Positions 1 to 7,002 of a stretch of 25,335 nt of DNA are shown here, in pieces. The notes under the pieces are model-generated. The model made no database searches and was not told the origin of the DNA. It worked only from the letters and a program-made list of their open reading frames with translations. The translations under genes and the position numbers were made by a program. The stretch is from JAPUIN01 sp041580375. Its GTDB lineage: Bacteria > Acidobacteriota > Polarisedimenticolia > Gp22-AA2. Numbering within the stretch: position 1 is the stretch's first letter; each line of letters begins with the position of its first letter. The stretch is from the NCBI GenBank assembly GCA_041580375.1, contig JBFGDZ010000029.1:1-25335 (forward strand), written 5' to 3'.

Positions 1-1
1 C

Positions 2-58
2 GATGACCCCGATGAGGCGCCGCCGAAACGGCCGGCGCCGGGGCGGCCGGGACGATGA
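2..58 (+). CDS. C-terminal end of an upstream gene (partial)
   Basis: Reading from base 2, the frame is open and ends at a TGA at 56-58. It gives a short, charged and Pro/Arg-rich tail (DDPDEAPPKRPAPGRPGR). The stop overlaps the ATG at 55 of the next gene in an ATGA arrangement, the same coupling seen repeatedly further along this strand. That context is the only reason to call it. The tail carries no recognisable domain, and a random open frame of this length is possible. Confidence 0.35.
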   Translation, partial: DDPDEAPPKRPAPGRPGR

Positions 59-531
59 TGACGGCTGCGCGGATCTCGACGGCCCGGATCGATGATTGCC
101 GGAGCATCTGCCGCGTTCAGAGATCGGCGATCACCATCCTGTGCGGGGAGCACTACACGCCCGAGGAGATCGAGGCCTGGGTCGGCCCGATGCGGCCGGA
201 CGACTACGTGGAGGCAATCCAGGAGGACGTGGTGCTGGTGGCCCGCGACGCCGACCGCGTGATCGGCTTCGCGCGGATGACGCGGCCCGGCGGGATCGTC
301 AAGGGACTCTACGTCGATCCGGACCACGTGCGGCGCGGGATCGGCAGCCTGCTGCTGACCAGCCTGGAGGACGAGGCGCGGACGCTCGGGCGCGACTCGA
401 TCCGGATCGAGGCCCCGCTGAACGCGGTGCCCTTCTGCCTTTCGCGAGGGTTCTCCGCCCTGGGGGAGCGCACGCGCCGCGCGCGCAGCGGCGTCGTCAT
501 CCCCTGCGTGGACATGGAGAAGCGCCTCTGA
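55..531 (+). CDS. GNAT family N-acetyltransferase
   Basis: A 158-residue protein of the Gcn5-related acetyltransferase fold, predicted to move an acetyl group from acetyl-CoA to an amine; the substrate is unknown. The acetyl-CoA loop is visible as V-R-R-G-I-G-S at about residues 92-98, after the strand ending IVKGLYVDP. The N-terminal part, with YTPEEIEAW near residue 34, matches the pattern of small uncharacterised YafP-like GNATs. Two ATGs sit in tandem (55 and 58); the first overlaps the stop of the open frame upstream. No strong Shine-Dalgarno is seen. It is soluble, with no signal peptide. The family call is firm; the biological role is not. Confidence 0.85.
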   Translation: MMTAARISTARIDDCRSICRVQRSAITILCGEHYTPEEIEAWVGPMRPDDYVEAIQEDVVLVARDADRVIGFARMTRPGGIVKGLYVDPDHVRRGIGSLLLTSLEDEARTLGRDSIRIEAPLNAVPFCLSRGFSALGERTRRARSGVVIPCVDMEKRL

Positions 532-563
532 CGCGGGAGCGCGGCTGACCCGACCGCCGACGG

Positions 564-1061
564 ATGCTGCCCCTTCGCGTTCTGCTCTTCACGCTGATCG
601 TGCCCGGATCGGTGACGGTCGCCGTTCCGTGGCTCCTCCTGACGTTCGTGGACGGAGGCGATCGGGCCGCTTCCGTGCCGCGGTCCCTGCCCGGACTGAC
701 GATCCTCGTGGTGGGCGTCGCGATCTACGCGTGGTGCGCGTGGGACTTCGCCGCGAGGGGCCGGGGGACGCCGGCCCCCTGGGATCCCCCGAGCCGCCTG
801 GTCACGAGCGGGCTGTATCGATACGTCCGCAACCCCATGTACATGGGGATTATCGCGATCATCGCCGGCGAGGCGTCGGCCTGGGGCTCGCTCGCGCTGG
901 CGATCTACGCCGGCCTGCTGTGGCTGGCGTTTCACCTGCGCGTCGCCCTGTTCGAGGAGCCGCGCCTGAGACGGACGTTCGGCCGGGAGTACGAGGAGTA
1001 CTGCACGCGGGTGCCGCGGTGGCTACCGCGCGGATCGGGAGGAGCGAACGATGAGCGATGA
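564..1061 (+). CDS. Isoprenylcysteine carboxyl methyltransferase-like membrane protein
   Basis: A 165-residue integral membrane protein with about four hydrophobic segments (roughly 7-27, 43-60, 93-110, 112-128). The C-terminal half holds the signature of the ICMT/phospholipid methyltransferase superfamily: GLYRYVRNPMYMG at about 83-95, the EEP at 131-133 and the YEEYCTRVPRW end. In characterised relatives these residues bind S-adenosylmethionine and the isoprenoid or lipid substrate. Bacteria have many such proteins without prenylated targets, so the real methyl acceptor is open. The ATG at 564 is about 30 bases after the previous stop, and the 3' end overlaps the next gene by 11 bases, so the two are probably co-translated. 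Confidence 0.82.
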   Translation: MLPLRVLLFTLIVPGSVTVAVPWLLLTFVDGGDRAASVPRSLPGLTILVVGVAIYAWCAWDFAARGRGTPAPWDPPSRLVTSGLYRYVRNPMYMGIIAIIAGEASAWGSLALAIYAGLLWLAFHLRVALFEEPRLRRTFGREYEEYCTRVPRWLPRGSGGANDER

Positions 1062-1626
1062 TCGGCAGGACCGCGTGCTGTGGGAAGCGGAGTTCGACCG
1101 CCGCGTACGGGTCTACTGGCTTCTCAGCGGCGCATGGATCCTGGCGGTCACGATCCTCGGCATCCCGCTCATCCCCATCTGGTTCGCCGTCGGGCTGGCC
1201 GTGACCGAGCAGTACCTGAAACGCATGCGGTGCGTCCTGACCGAGAAGTCGCTCGCCGTCGGAAAGGGGATCCTGTTCCGCGTCGAGAAGACGGTCCCGC
1301 TCGATAAGATCACGGACGTGGGACTGGCGCAGGGCCCGCTCATGCGGCACTTCGGCCTGGAGACCCTCACCGTGGAAACCGCCGGACAATCGAGCCAGGG
1401 CGCCCTTCTCAAGTTGATCGGCGTGGTCGAGACACGACGGTTCCGTGACGCGGTGCTGCGACAACGCGACGCCGTCGCGGCCGCCCGGGCGGAGGAGGCG
1501 CTCGCGCCCTCCGGTTCGCGCGTCGCGGATGCGGTTCCCGAGGCGGCGATCCTCACCGACATCCGCGATACGCTGCACCGCATCGAGCGCCGGCTACCTC
1601 CTGCAGGGAGAGTGGACGCATCATGA
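1051..1626 (+). CDS. Bacterial PH-domain membrane protein (YdbS-like)
   Basis: A 191-residue protein. Residues about 20-55 form a membrane hairpin (SGAWILAVTILGIPLIPIWF). A bacterial PH-like domain follows at about 60-150, with the usual pattern of a VEKTVPLDKITDV strand, then QGPLMRHFGLETLTVETAG. The C-terminal 40 residues are polar and probably helical (LTDIRDTLHRIERRL). Proteins of this type sit at the inner membrane and may scaffold other membrane proteins; no enzymatic activity is expected. The ATG at 1051 has GGGAGGAGCG just upstream, inside the end of the methyltransferase gene. The stop overlaps the next start as ATGA. The domain call is good; the function is unknown. Confidence 0.78.
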   Translation: MSDDRQDRVLWEAEFDRRVRVYWLLSGAWILAVTILGIPLIPIWFAVGLAVTEQYLKRMRCVLTEKSLAVGKGILFRVEKTVPLDKITDVGLAQGPLMRHFGLETLTVETAGQSSQGALLKLIGVVETRRFRDAVLRQRDAVAAARAEEALAPSGSRVADAVPEAAILTDIRDTLHRIERRLPPAGRVDAS

Positions 1627-2108
1627 CCGTGACCGTCCTGCTCTGGGTGCTGGCCGTCCTGCTCGTCCTGGCGGGGATCGCGGGCACGTTTCTCCCGTGG
1701 GTGGCGGGCGCGCCCCTCGTCTTTCTGGGACTTCTCGTGGGCGCGTGGGCGAACGACTTCGAGAGGGTCGGCGCGGTCACGCTCGTGGTGCTTGCGATCC
1801 TCACGGTCGCATCGATCGCGATCGATTTCCTCGCCTCGAGCCTGGGCGCAAAGAGAGTCGGGGCGAGCCGCGAGGCGGTCGCGGGGGCCTTCATCGGCAC
1901 GATCGCAGGGCTCTTCTTCGGACTCTTCGGGCTCGTGGCCGGCCCGTTCCTCGGGGCGCTCGCGGGCGAGTACCTGGCGCGGCGCGAATGGCGCCAGGCG
2001 GGAAAGGTCGGGGTGGGGACCTGGCTGGGCCTCGTCGTCGGGCTGGCGGGGCGGGTCGCCCTGGCGTTCATCATGGTGGGGATCTTCGTCGCGTCGTACA
2101 TCCTCTGA
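1623..2108 (+). CDS. DUF456 family membrane protein
   Basis: A very hydrophobic 161-residue protein with about four to five membrane spans and Gly-rich helices. The pattern LLWVLAVLLVLAGIAGTFLP at the start, the LGAKRVGASREAVAGAFIGTIAGLFFG stretch in the middle (about 74-100) and the GPFLGALAGEY that follows are typical of the DUF456 family, whose biochemical role is not established. Its ATG (1623) overlaps the stop of the PH-domain gene by 4 bases, so expression of the pair is very likely coupled. That makes a two-protein membrane assembly a reasonable, untested idea. Confidence 0.82.
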   Translation: MTVTVLLWVLAVLLVLAGIAGTFLPWVAGAPLVFLGLLVGAWANDFERVGAVTLVVLAILTVASIAIDFLASSLGAKRVGASREAVAGAFIGTIAGLFFGLFGLVAGPFLGALAGEYLARREWRQAGKVGVGTWLGLVVGLAGRVALAFIMVGIFVASYIL

Positions 2109-2128
2109 GGACGGAGGGCAGGAGCTCG

Positions 2129-2428
2129 GTGGACGAGGACACGGACGAGAGCGGGCCGGTCGAGCTGCCGATCGACGGGACCCTCGATCTGCACACATTC
2201 CGGCCGTCGGAGGTCGGGGCTCTGCTCGACGACTATCTCGACGCCTGCCGCGAGCGCGGGATCCTCCAGGTGCGGGTCATCCATGGGAAGGGAACCGGCG
2301 CGCTGCGGCGCACGGTGCTGGCGCATCTCGAGCGCGATGACGGCGTGGCGTCCTTCGCGCCGGCGGGCGAGGAGGCGGGCGGATGGGGCGCGACGATCGT
2401 CCGTCTGCGCGCCGCGAAGGGGACGTGA
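2129..2428 (+). CDS. Small Smr-domain protein
   Basis: A 99-residue protein consisting almost entirely of a Smr domain. The two family signatures are present: the LDLH motif at about 19-22 (followed by Thr where most members have Gly) and IHGKGTGALR at about 51-60. Smr domains, as in MutS2 C-termini, bind or nick nucleic acid; stand-alone small Smr proteins have been linked to ribosome rescue and RNA cleavage. The frame is open far upstream inside DUF456, so the start must be chosen. I prefer the GTG at 2129, which lies 20 bases after the DUF456 stop and has GGAGGGCAGGAG upstream, because the conserved domain begins right after it. Confidence 0.8.
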   Translation: MDEDTDESGPVELPIDGTLDLHTFRPSEVGALLDDYLDACRERGILQVRVIHGKGTGALRRTVLAHLERDDGVASFAPAGEEAGGWGATIVRLRAAKGT

Positions 2429-2441
2429 GACGGGGGGCGGC

Positions 2442-2906
2442 ATGGACGTGAGGCGGCTGGCGCCGGGCGACGAGCGCCTCGCCACGCAGGCGATCGCCGC
2501 CCTCGCGCCGTCCGAGCCGGGACGGGAGGTCCGCCCGCGGGCGGACCCCATGCGCCGCGTCCTGTCGGACGACCGCAACATCCTCATCGTGGCGCGGGAG
2601 GCGGATCGTCCGGTCGGATTTCTGACCGCTTACGAGTTCGAGTGCTTCGAGGGCGCCGGATCGATGGTCTACTTCTACGAGATCCAGGTGGCCGAGGATC
2701 GGCGCAGGACGGGGATCGGCCGGGCGATGGTGGACCGGTTGAAGACGGAGTGCGCCGCGCGCGGCGTCACCCGCATCTGGGTCGGCACGACCGGCGGGAA
2801 CGAGGCGGCGCAGAGGCTGTTCGAGGCGACCGGCGCCCGGCGGGGCGCGAGCGACTACGTCGAGTTCATCTATGGGCCGGCGGACTCCGGCCGATCGCGA
2901 TCGTGA
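2442..2906 (+). CDS. GNAT acetyltransferase of the AAC(3)-I-like type
   Basis: A 154-residue GNAT protein. The sequence from about residue 60 (FLTAYEFECFE), through YFYEIQVAEDRRRTGIGRAMVD (acetyl-CoA loop R-R-T-G-I-G at 88-93), to the late DYVEFIY strand follows the AAC(3)-I subgroup. Acting on aminoglycosides is not implied: most chromosomal members have no known substrate. The frame is open further upstream, but the domain starts at the ATG at 2442, 13 bases after the Smr stop. Its TGA overlaps the GTG of the haem-protein gene. It is cytosolic, with no signal sequence. Confidence 0.82.
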   Translation: MDVRRLAPGDERLATQAIAALAPSEPGREVRPRADPMRRVLSDDRNILIVAREADRPVGFLTAYEFECFEGAGSMVYFYEIQVAEDRRRTGIGRAMVDRLKTECAARGVTRIWVGTTGGNEAAQRLFEATGARRGASDYVEFIYGPADSGRSRS

Positions 2907-3400
2907 CCGCGAAGGGAGCGCGATCCGCCCGCTCATGGTGGAGGCCGGCCGCGTACGGTCTGGCGGCCGCGCTCGCGGCGATCCAGTTCGTCCCGGTCGA
3001 GCGCGTCAATCCTCCCGTCGAGGAGATCCTGACGGCGCCGGGCGACATCGATGCCATCCTGCGCCGGGCCTGCTACGACTGCCACTCGAACGAGACGCGC
3101 TGGCCCTGGTACGGCCGGGTCGCCCCCGCGTCGTGGCTCGTGGCGCACGACGTCGAGGAGGGACGGGAGTACCTCAACCTGTCGACGTGGAACCGTTACG
3201 ACGACGCGGCGATGGGGAAGAACCTGGAGGAGATCTGCGAGGAGATCGAAGAGGGGGCGATGCCTCCCTGGTACTACCTGCCCCTGCATCCCGGCGCGCG
3301 CCTGAACGACGAGGAGCGCGCGCTGATCCGCGCATGGGTGCGCAGCCGGCCTGAGTGGCGGGCGCGCGGCGCGGACGCCCCCACTCACTGCGGGGACTGA
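2903..3400 (+). CDS. Membrane-anchored haem-binding domain protein (mono-haem c type)
   Basis: A 165-residue protein with one N-terminal membrane segment (about 14-32) and a periplasmic domain of the Haem_bd family. The c-haem attachment motif CYDCH is at 57-61, followed by SNETRWPWYG. The conserved G-A-M-P-P-W-Y around 118-124 offers Met120 as a probable axial ligand, and the LHPGARLNDEE..LI..W end is typical. The likely role is electron transfer or haem-based sensing in the periplasm; it needs the cytochrome c maturation system. The chosen start is the GTG at 2903, overlapping the previous stop (GTGA). No in-frame ATG lies before the anchor. Confidence 0.82.
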   Translation: MTAKGARSARSWWRPAAYGLAAALAAIQFVPVERVNPPVEEILTAPGDIDAILRRACYDCHSNETRWPWYGRVAPASWLVAHDVEEGREYLNLSTWNRYDDAAMGKNLEEICEEIEEGAMPPWYYLPLHPGARLNDEERALIRAWVRSRPEWRARGADAPTHCGD

Positions 3401-3440
3401 TCGCCATGGTGAAGGACGCCCGGCAACTCGGAGCGGCCCG

Positions 3441-4076
3441 ATGAGGCGGCATGCGATCGCGACGGCGAGCGTCCTTCTCGCCTCCCTGGGGGCGGCGATG
3501 GGCATGCGGGCTTTCCCGGCGCCGGCCTTCGCGCAGGAGGGCCGCGACGATCTCGCGGCTCGACTCGCCGCCGCGGCGCTGGACCGGGTGGGGAAGCCGG
3601 TGCGCTACGACGGGCGCTACCGGGCGATCCCGTATCCGGGTGGCGACGTCCCGCAGAACGTCGGCGTCTGCACCGACGTGATCGTGCGCGCCTATCGCGC
3701 CGTCGGGATCGATCTGCAGAAGGAGGTGCACGAGGACATGACGGAGGACTTCGGCGCCTATCCGGGAAGGTGGGGGCTCGACCGGCCCGATCCGAACATC
3801 GATCATCGACGCGTCGCCAACCTCGAGACGTTCTTCGGGCGCCGGGGACGGTCTCTGCCGGTGAGCGATCGCGGGGAGGACTACCGGCCCGGCGACCTGG
3901 TGACGTGGACCCTTCCCGGCGGCAATCTCCACATCGGGATCGTGGTCGACCGGCGCGCCCGCGACGGCGCGCGGCCGCTCGTCGTCCATCACCTGAACCG
4001 GGGACCGCGGATGGAGGACATCCTGTTCGCATACCCGATCCGCGGACACTACCGCTACCCCGCCCCGGATCGATGA
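3441..4076 (+). CDS. DUF1287 family exported protein (NlpC/P60-like)
   Basis: A 211-residue exported protein. A Sec signal peptide is visible at 1-31 (Arg-rich start, hydrophobic core, AFA before Gln). The mature part matches the DUF1287 family: GVCTDVIVRAYRA with Cys77, DPNIDHRRV at about 117-124, GDLVTWTLPGGNLHIGIVVD with His164, and a final HHLNRGP...ILFAYPI segment. The Cys/His arrangement resembles the NlpC/P60 papain-like fold, so a cell-wall peptidase or amidase role is plausible but not established for this family. It starts 40 bases after the haem-protein gene. Confidence in the family is high. Confidence 0.83.
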   Translation: MRRHAIATASVLLASLGAAMGMRAFPAPAFAQEGRDDLAARLAAAALDRVGKPVRYDGRYRAIPYPGGDVPQNVGVCTDVIVRAYRAVGIDLQKEVHEDMTEDFGAYPGRWGLDRPDPNIDHRRVANLETFFGRRGRSLPVSDRGEDYRPGDLVTWTLPGGNLHIGIVVDRRARDGARPLVVHHLNRGPRMEDILFAYPIRGHYRYPAPDR

Positions 4077-4128
4077 GGCGCGACCGGCCGGCCGCCGGCG
4101 ATCCAGGGATGTCCCCAGCCCCGGAGGG

Positions 4129-4157
4129 CTGACGCGTCCGGCCCCGGATGGTAGGAT
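4129..4157 (+). promoter_or_regulatory. Predicted sigma70-type promoter with extended -10
   Basis: CTGACG (4129-4134) is 17 bases from TAGGAT (4152-4157), which is preceded by TG at 4149-4150 (extended -10). It lies in the 114-base gap before the small Cys-Cys protein gene, with a start expected near 4164 and a Shine-Dalgarno GGGAGG at 4181-4186. This suggests a new transcript begins here within the long plus-strand gene run. Confidence 0.5.
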
Positions 4158-4190
4158 CGGGGCCGATCGGATCGATCCCCGGGAGGCATC

Positions 4191-4520
4191 GTGGTCGAAC
4201 GGACACCGCTGGTGTGCGATCTCACCGGCCTCAGCGACGCGGAGCAGCGGCGCCGCGACGAGCTGATCGATCGGCTGCGTCCAGCGATCGTGAAGATGCA
4301 CGACCGATCCTCCGGGTTCGGAATCTCCTTCGATCCCGACACGTCCCTCCTGCTCCTGGCCGAGCTGATCGGCCTCGAGCGCCGGTGCTGCCCCTTCCTG
4401 CAGTTCGAGCTCGTCGTTCCGGAGGCGCACGGCCCGGTGCGCCTGGAGGTGGCGGGGCGGGACGGCGTCAAGGAGTTCCTCATCGCGGAGCTGCGTCTTC
4501 CGGGCACCGGCGTGGAGTGA
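4191..4520 (+). CDS. Uncharacterised small protein with ERRCCPF motif
   Basis: A 109-residue soluble protein starting at a GTG with GGGAGG 4 bases upstream. The N-terminal half looks helical and charged (SDAEQRRRDELIDRLRPAIVK). The centre has LLAELIGLERRCCPFLQFEL (about 55-74), with a vicinal Cys-Cys pair, and the C-terminal part reads as beta strands (VRLEVAGRDGVKEFL). I recall similar small proteins in many bacteria, sometimes near metal-resistance genes, but know of no established function; metal or thiol chemistry at the Cys pair is only a guess. Seven bases separate it from the next gene, so the two are probably one operon. Confidence 0.7.
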   Translation: MVERTPLVCDLTGLSDAEQRRRDELIDRLRPAIVKMHDRSSGFGISFDPDTSLLLLAELIGLERRCCPFLQFELVVPEAHGPVRLEVAGRDGVKEFLIAELRLPGTGVE

Positions 4521-4526
4521 TCCCGG

Positions 4527-5363
4527 ATGGCGCGGCCGCCCGGGCGCTTCGCGGAGATCGGCGGCGCGCGCCTGTATTTCGAGCGTGACGACGCGGGGCC
4601 CGGGGCCGGACCGGCCATCGTCTTCATCCACGGCTTCGCCCTCGACCGGCGCATGTGGGATCCGCAGTTCGCGTCGCTGTCGGGCCGGCGCCCCCTCCTG
4701 CGCTACGACTGCCGGGGGTTCGGAGCGTCGTCCCTGCCGGCCGGCGCGTCGCCGGCCGGCTACACGCACGCGGACGACCTGGTCGCGCTGCTGCGTACCC
4801 TGGAGATCGATCGCGCCGACCTGGTCGGACTCTCCATGGGCGCGCAGATCGCGCTGGAGGTCGCGGCCGCCCGGCCGGAGATCGTCAACCGCCTCGTCCT
4901 CGCCGGGGCGTGGCTCGTCGACTACCCGTTCTCGGAGGAGTGGAGATCCCTCTGGTCGGCGATCGGGCGCGCGGCCCGGGACGAAGACACCGAAGCGGCG
5001 CGGGCGATCTGGCTGGCGCGCGGCCCGATCGCTCCGGCCCTCTCCAGGCCGCGCGCGGCGGCCCGCATCCGCCTCATGGCGGAGGACTACTCCGGGTGGC
5101 ACTTCCGGAATCCCCGCCACGATCCGTTCCGGGCCGTGAGCGAGCGGCTGCATGAGATTCGAACGCCCGCGCGCGTCGTGGTGGGGGAGCGGGACTGGCC
5201 CGACTTTCACGGCATCGCCGATCGCATCGCCGGCCGGATGCGGGGCGTGGAGAAGGTGGTGCTGCGGGGCGCGGGGCACCTCGCGCCCCTGGAGGCCCCG
5301 CGGAGGTTCAGCGGGCTGATCGCCGGCGCCGACCCCGGGATCCGGCGGAAGGGAGGTCGATGA
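4527..5363 (+). CDS. Alpha/beta hydrolase
   Basis: A 278-residue alpha/beta-hydrolase-fold protein. The oxyanion HG is at 35-36 (FIHGFALDRRMWDPQF). The nucleophile elbow G-L-S-M-G places Ser103 as nucleophile, Asp223 in GERDWPD is the likely acid, and His251 in GAGHLAPLE completes the triad. A cap region rich in Trp/Arg lies at about 130-205. The layout matches 3-oxoadipate enol-lactonase-like and related esterases, but the substrate is not readable. No signal peptide is seen, so it acts in the cytoplasm. The stop (5361-5363) overlaps the ATG at 5360 that probably began the cupin gene. Confidence 0.85.
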   Translation: MARPPGRFAEIGGARLYFERDDAGPGAGPAIVFIHGFALDRRMWDPQFASLSGRRPLLRYDCRGFGASSLPAGASPAGYTHADDLVALLRTLEIDRADLVGLSMGAQIALEVAAARPEIVNRLVLAGAWLVDYPFSEEWRSLWSAIGRAARDEDTEAARAIWLARGPIAPALSRPRAAARIRLMAEDYSGWHFRNPRHDPFRAVSERLHEIRTPARVVVGERDWPDFHGIADRIAGRMRGVEKVVLRGAGHLAPLEAPRRFSGLIAGADPGIRRKGGR

Positions 5364-5409
5364 CGATGAGAGCGTACCTGGCGGCGGTCCCTGGGTCGAG
5401 TTCCTGCGC

Positions 5410-5649
5410 GTGCCGTCGATGACGGCCGGCCTGTACGAGATCGGAGCGGGCGGCGTGGATCGCCAGGGCCCGCACGAGCGCGACGAGATCTACGCCGTCC
5501 TGGCCGGGCGGGCGGTCCTCGTCGTCGGCGAGACGAGGCGCCAGGTGAAACCCGGGGACGTCATCTATGTGCACCGGGACGTGGAGCATCGATTCGAGAA
5601 GATCACGAGCGATCTCTCGGTCCTCGTGATCTTCGCCCCCGGCGGATGA
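5410..5649 (+). CDS. Cupin-domain protein, apparently frameshifted near its start
   Basis: The intact part (79 residues from the GTG at 5410) is a single cupin barrel: GPHERDEIYAVLAGRAVLVV carries the first metal-binding motif (H, E, E) and KPGDVIYVHRDVEHRFE the second (final His). The same frame codes upstream, without a start codon, for PWVEFLR (5389-5409), which belongs to the family's conserved N-terminus. ATGs at 5360 and 5366, with AAGGGAGG at 5349-5356, start in another frame (MTMRAYLAAVP...) that ends after about 20 codons. One extra base at 5390-5391 (CC to CCC before TGG) would join the two. Either a real single-base deletion or a sequencing error; a shortened GTG-started protein is the alternative. 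The stop overlaps the HAD start. Confidence 0.72.
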   Translation: MPSMTAGLYEIGAGGVDRQGPHERDEIYAVLAGRAVLVVGETRRQVKPGDVIYVHRDVEHRFEKITSDLSVLVIFAPGG

Positions 5650-6341
5650 GCGACGATCGGTTCACCCACCTGACGTTCGACTGCTACGGTACTCTCGTCG
5701 ACTGGGAGCGGGGCATCCTCGCGGCGGCGGGGCGGGCGATCGGGAGCCGCGCGGGGCCGTCCGACGCGGCGGCGATCCTCGAACTGTACGCGCGTCACGA
5801 GGCTGCCGAGGAGGCCAGGCCGTACCGGACCTACCGGCAGATCCTGAAAGCCGTTCTGGCCGGCATCGCCAGGGATCTCGGCGCCGATCCGCCGCCGCCT
5901 CGGGCGCTCGAGGAGTTCGCCGCGTCGGTGGGGCGCTGGCCGCCGTATCCCGACACGGTCGAAGCGCTCCGCAGGCTGAAGGCCCGGCATCGCCTCGTCA
6001 TCCTGTCGAACGTCGACGACGACCTGTTCCGGAAGACGGCGCGGATGCTCGAGGTCCCGTTCGACGAGGTGATCACGGCGCAACAGGTGGGGGCGTACAA
6101 GCCGTCCGCGGCGATGTTCCGGGCCGCCCTCGAGAGGCTCGGCGTCCCGCGCGGTCGGATCCTTCATGTGGCGCAGAGCCTCTATCACGATCACGCGCCG
6201 GCGAAGGCGCTGGGTCTGCGAACGGCGTGGATCCACCGCCCCAGCCTGCGGGGGGATGCCGGCCTCGCCCCGCCCGCCGACGCGGCGCCCGACATGAAGT
6301 TCCCCGACCTCCGCTCGCTGGCCGACGCCCTCGGGTCTTGA
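5646..6341 (+). CDS. HAD-superfamily hydrolase (haloacid dehalogenase type II-like)
   Basis: A 231-residue HAD enzyme. Motif I is FDCYGTLVDW with nucleophile Asp12, motif II is LSNVDDD with Ser121, the motif III Lys152 lies in GAYKPS, and HVAQSLYHDHAPAKALGL at 174-191 fits the last motif. The cap is helical (about 20-100). The HVAQS..HD..PA..LGL pattern is that of 2-haloacid dehalogenase type II and its relatives, though many act as phosphatases, so dehalogenation is not proven. The start ATG overlaps the cupin stop (ATGA). The inverted repeat CGGGTC-TT-GACCCG (6332-6345) spans its stop codon. Confidence 0.85.
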   Translation: MSDDRFTHLTFDCYGTLVDWERGILAAAGRAIGSRAGPSDAAAILELYARHEAAEEARPYRTYRQILKAVLAGIARDLGADPPPPRALEEFAASVGRWPPYPDTVEALRRLKARHRLVILSNVDDDLFRKTARMLEVPFDEVITAQQVGAYKPSAAMFRAALERLGVPRGRILHVAQSLYHDHAPAKALGLRTAWIHRPSLRGDAGLAPPADAAPDMKFPDLRSLADALGS

Positions 6342-6408
6342 CCCGGGCGGGCGTTCGGGTCATGGTCCGATCGGAACCCCGTATGACGTCGATCTCCTGG
6401 AGGACACG

Positions 6409-6843
6409 ATGAAACGCTCGATGAGATCCCGCCCGGCCGTCCGTCGCGCGGCCGCCGCCGCGATCCTGCTGTGCCTCGCGGCAGCGGCCGGGCCCGGCGC
6501 AGCCGCGCCGGCCGCGCAGGCGCCGCCGGGGCAGTACCTGATCCGCCTGCAACCGATTCCCCGCCTGGTCGATCCGGCCAATTGGACGGAGAAGGAGAAT
6601 CGGGTCGTGGCCGAGCATTTCGGCCGGCTGCAGCGCCTGCTCGATGAGGGGACGCTGATCCTGGCGGGGCGCACGCTGAACGAGGACGAGACGATGTTCG
6701 GCATCGTCATCCTGGAGGCGGCATCCGAGGCCGAGGCCCGGCGGTTGATGAACGAGGACCCGGCGGTGAAGGAGGGGATCATGACGGCCCGCCTCTTTCC
6801 CTACCGGGTGGCCCTGATCCGGAAGGGGGGCGGATCGCCCTGA
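6409..6843 (+). CDS. Exported YciI-like (YCII-related) protein
   Basis: A 144-residue protein with an N-terminal export signal (about 1-37: Arg-rich start, long Ala/Leu core) followed by a YCII-related ferredoxin-like domain. The visible pattern is AEHFGRLQRLLDEGTLILAGRTL, then FGIVILEAASEAEARRLMNEDPAVKEGIM. Most YciI proteins are cytosolic; secreted versions like this are less common and have no assigned role. A Shine-Dalgarno (CTGGAGGA, 6397-6404) supports the ATG at 6409. It stands 67 bases after the HAD gene. Confidence 0.8.
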   Translation: MKRSMRSRPAVRRAAAAAILLCLAAAAGPGAAAPAAQAPPGQYLIRLQPIPRLVDPANWTEKENRVVAEHFGRLQRLLDEGTLILAGRTLNEDETMFGIVILEAASEAEARRLMNEDPAVKEGIMTARLFPYRVALIRKGGGSP

Positions 6844-6895
6844 TCCGGCCGCCGGCGTCCCGATCGGGGCTTTCCGGGCGGGCCTCCGGGCGGGG

Positions 6896-6907
6896 TTGAC
6901 CTATACT
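6896..6907 (+). promoter_or_regulatory. TTGACC directly abutting TATACT (promoter-like)
   Basis: In the 159-base gap before the VOC gene, TTGACC (6896-6901) is followed at once by TATACT (6902-6907). TATACT is a good -10 element, but no -35 lies at the usual distance. It may be a promoter with another sigma factor, or one that needs an activator. The rest of this gap shows nothing else I can support. Confidence 0.3.
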
Positions 6908-7002
6908 GGACGTGGAACGGCGGCCCTCCCGGCCTCGCGGGCGCGGCGGAGCCGGCGAGACGGAGAGTGAAGGCAACCTGAAGGCCAGCGGGGGACCGGG
7001 CG

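Noticed and set aside
2442..2906. Aminoglycoside resistance gene
   Set aside because: Resemblance is to the wide AAC(3)-I-like GNAT group only; nothing shows drug specificity and there is no mobile context.
3174..5279. Minus-strand open frame of 701 codons
   Set aside because: Antisense to four well-supported plus-strand genes and low-complexity in translation.
6332..6361. CGGGTC/GACCCG repeats at the HAD stop as a terminator
   Set aside because: The stem has a two-base loop and no T-run; the third copy could pair instead, but nothing marks it as functional.
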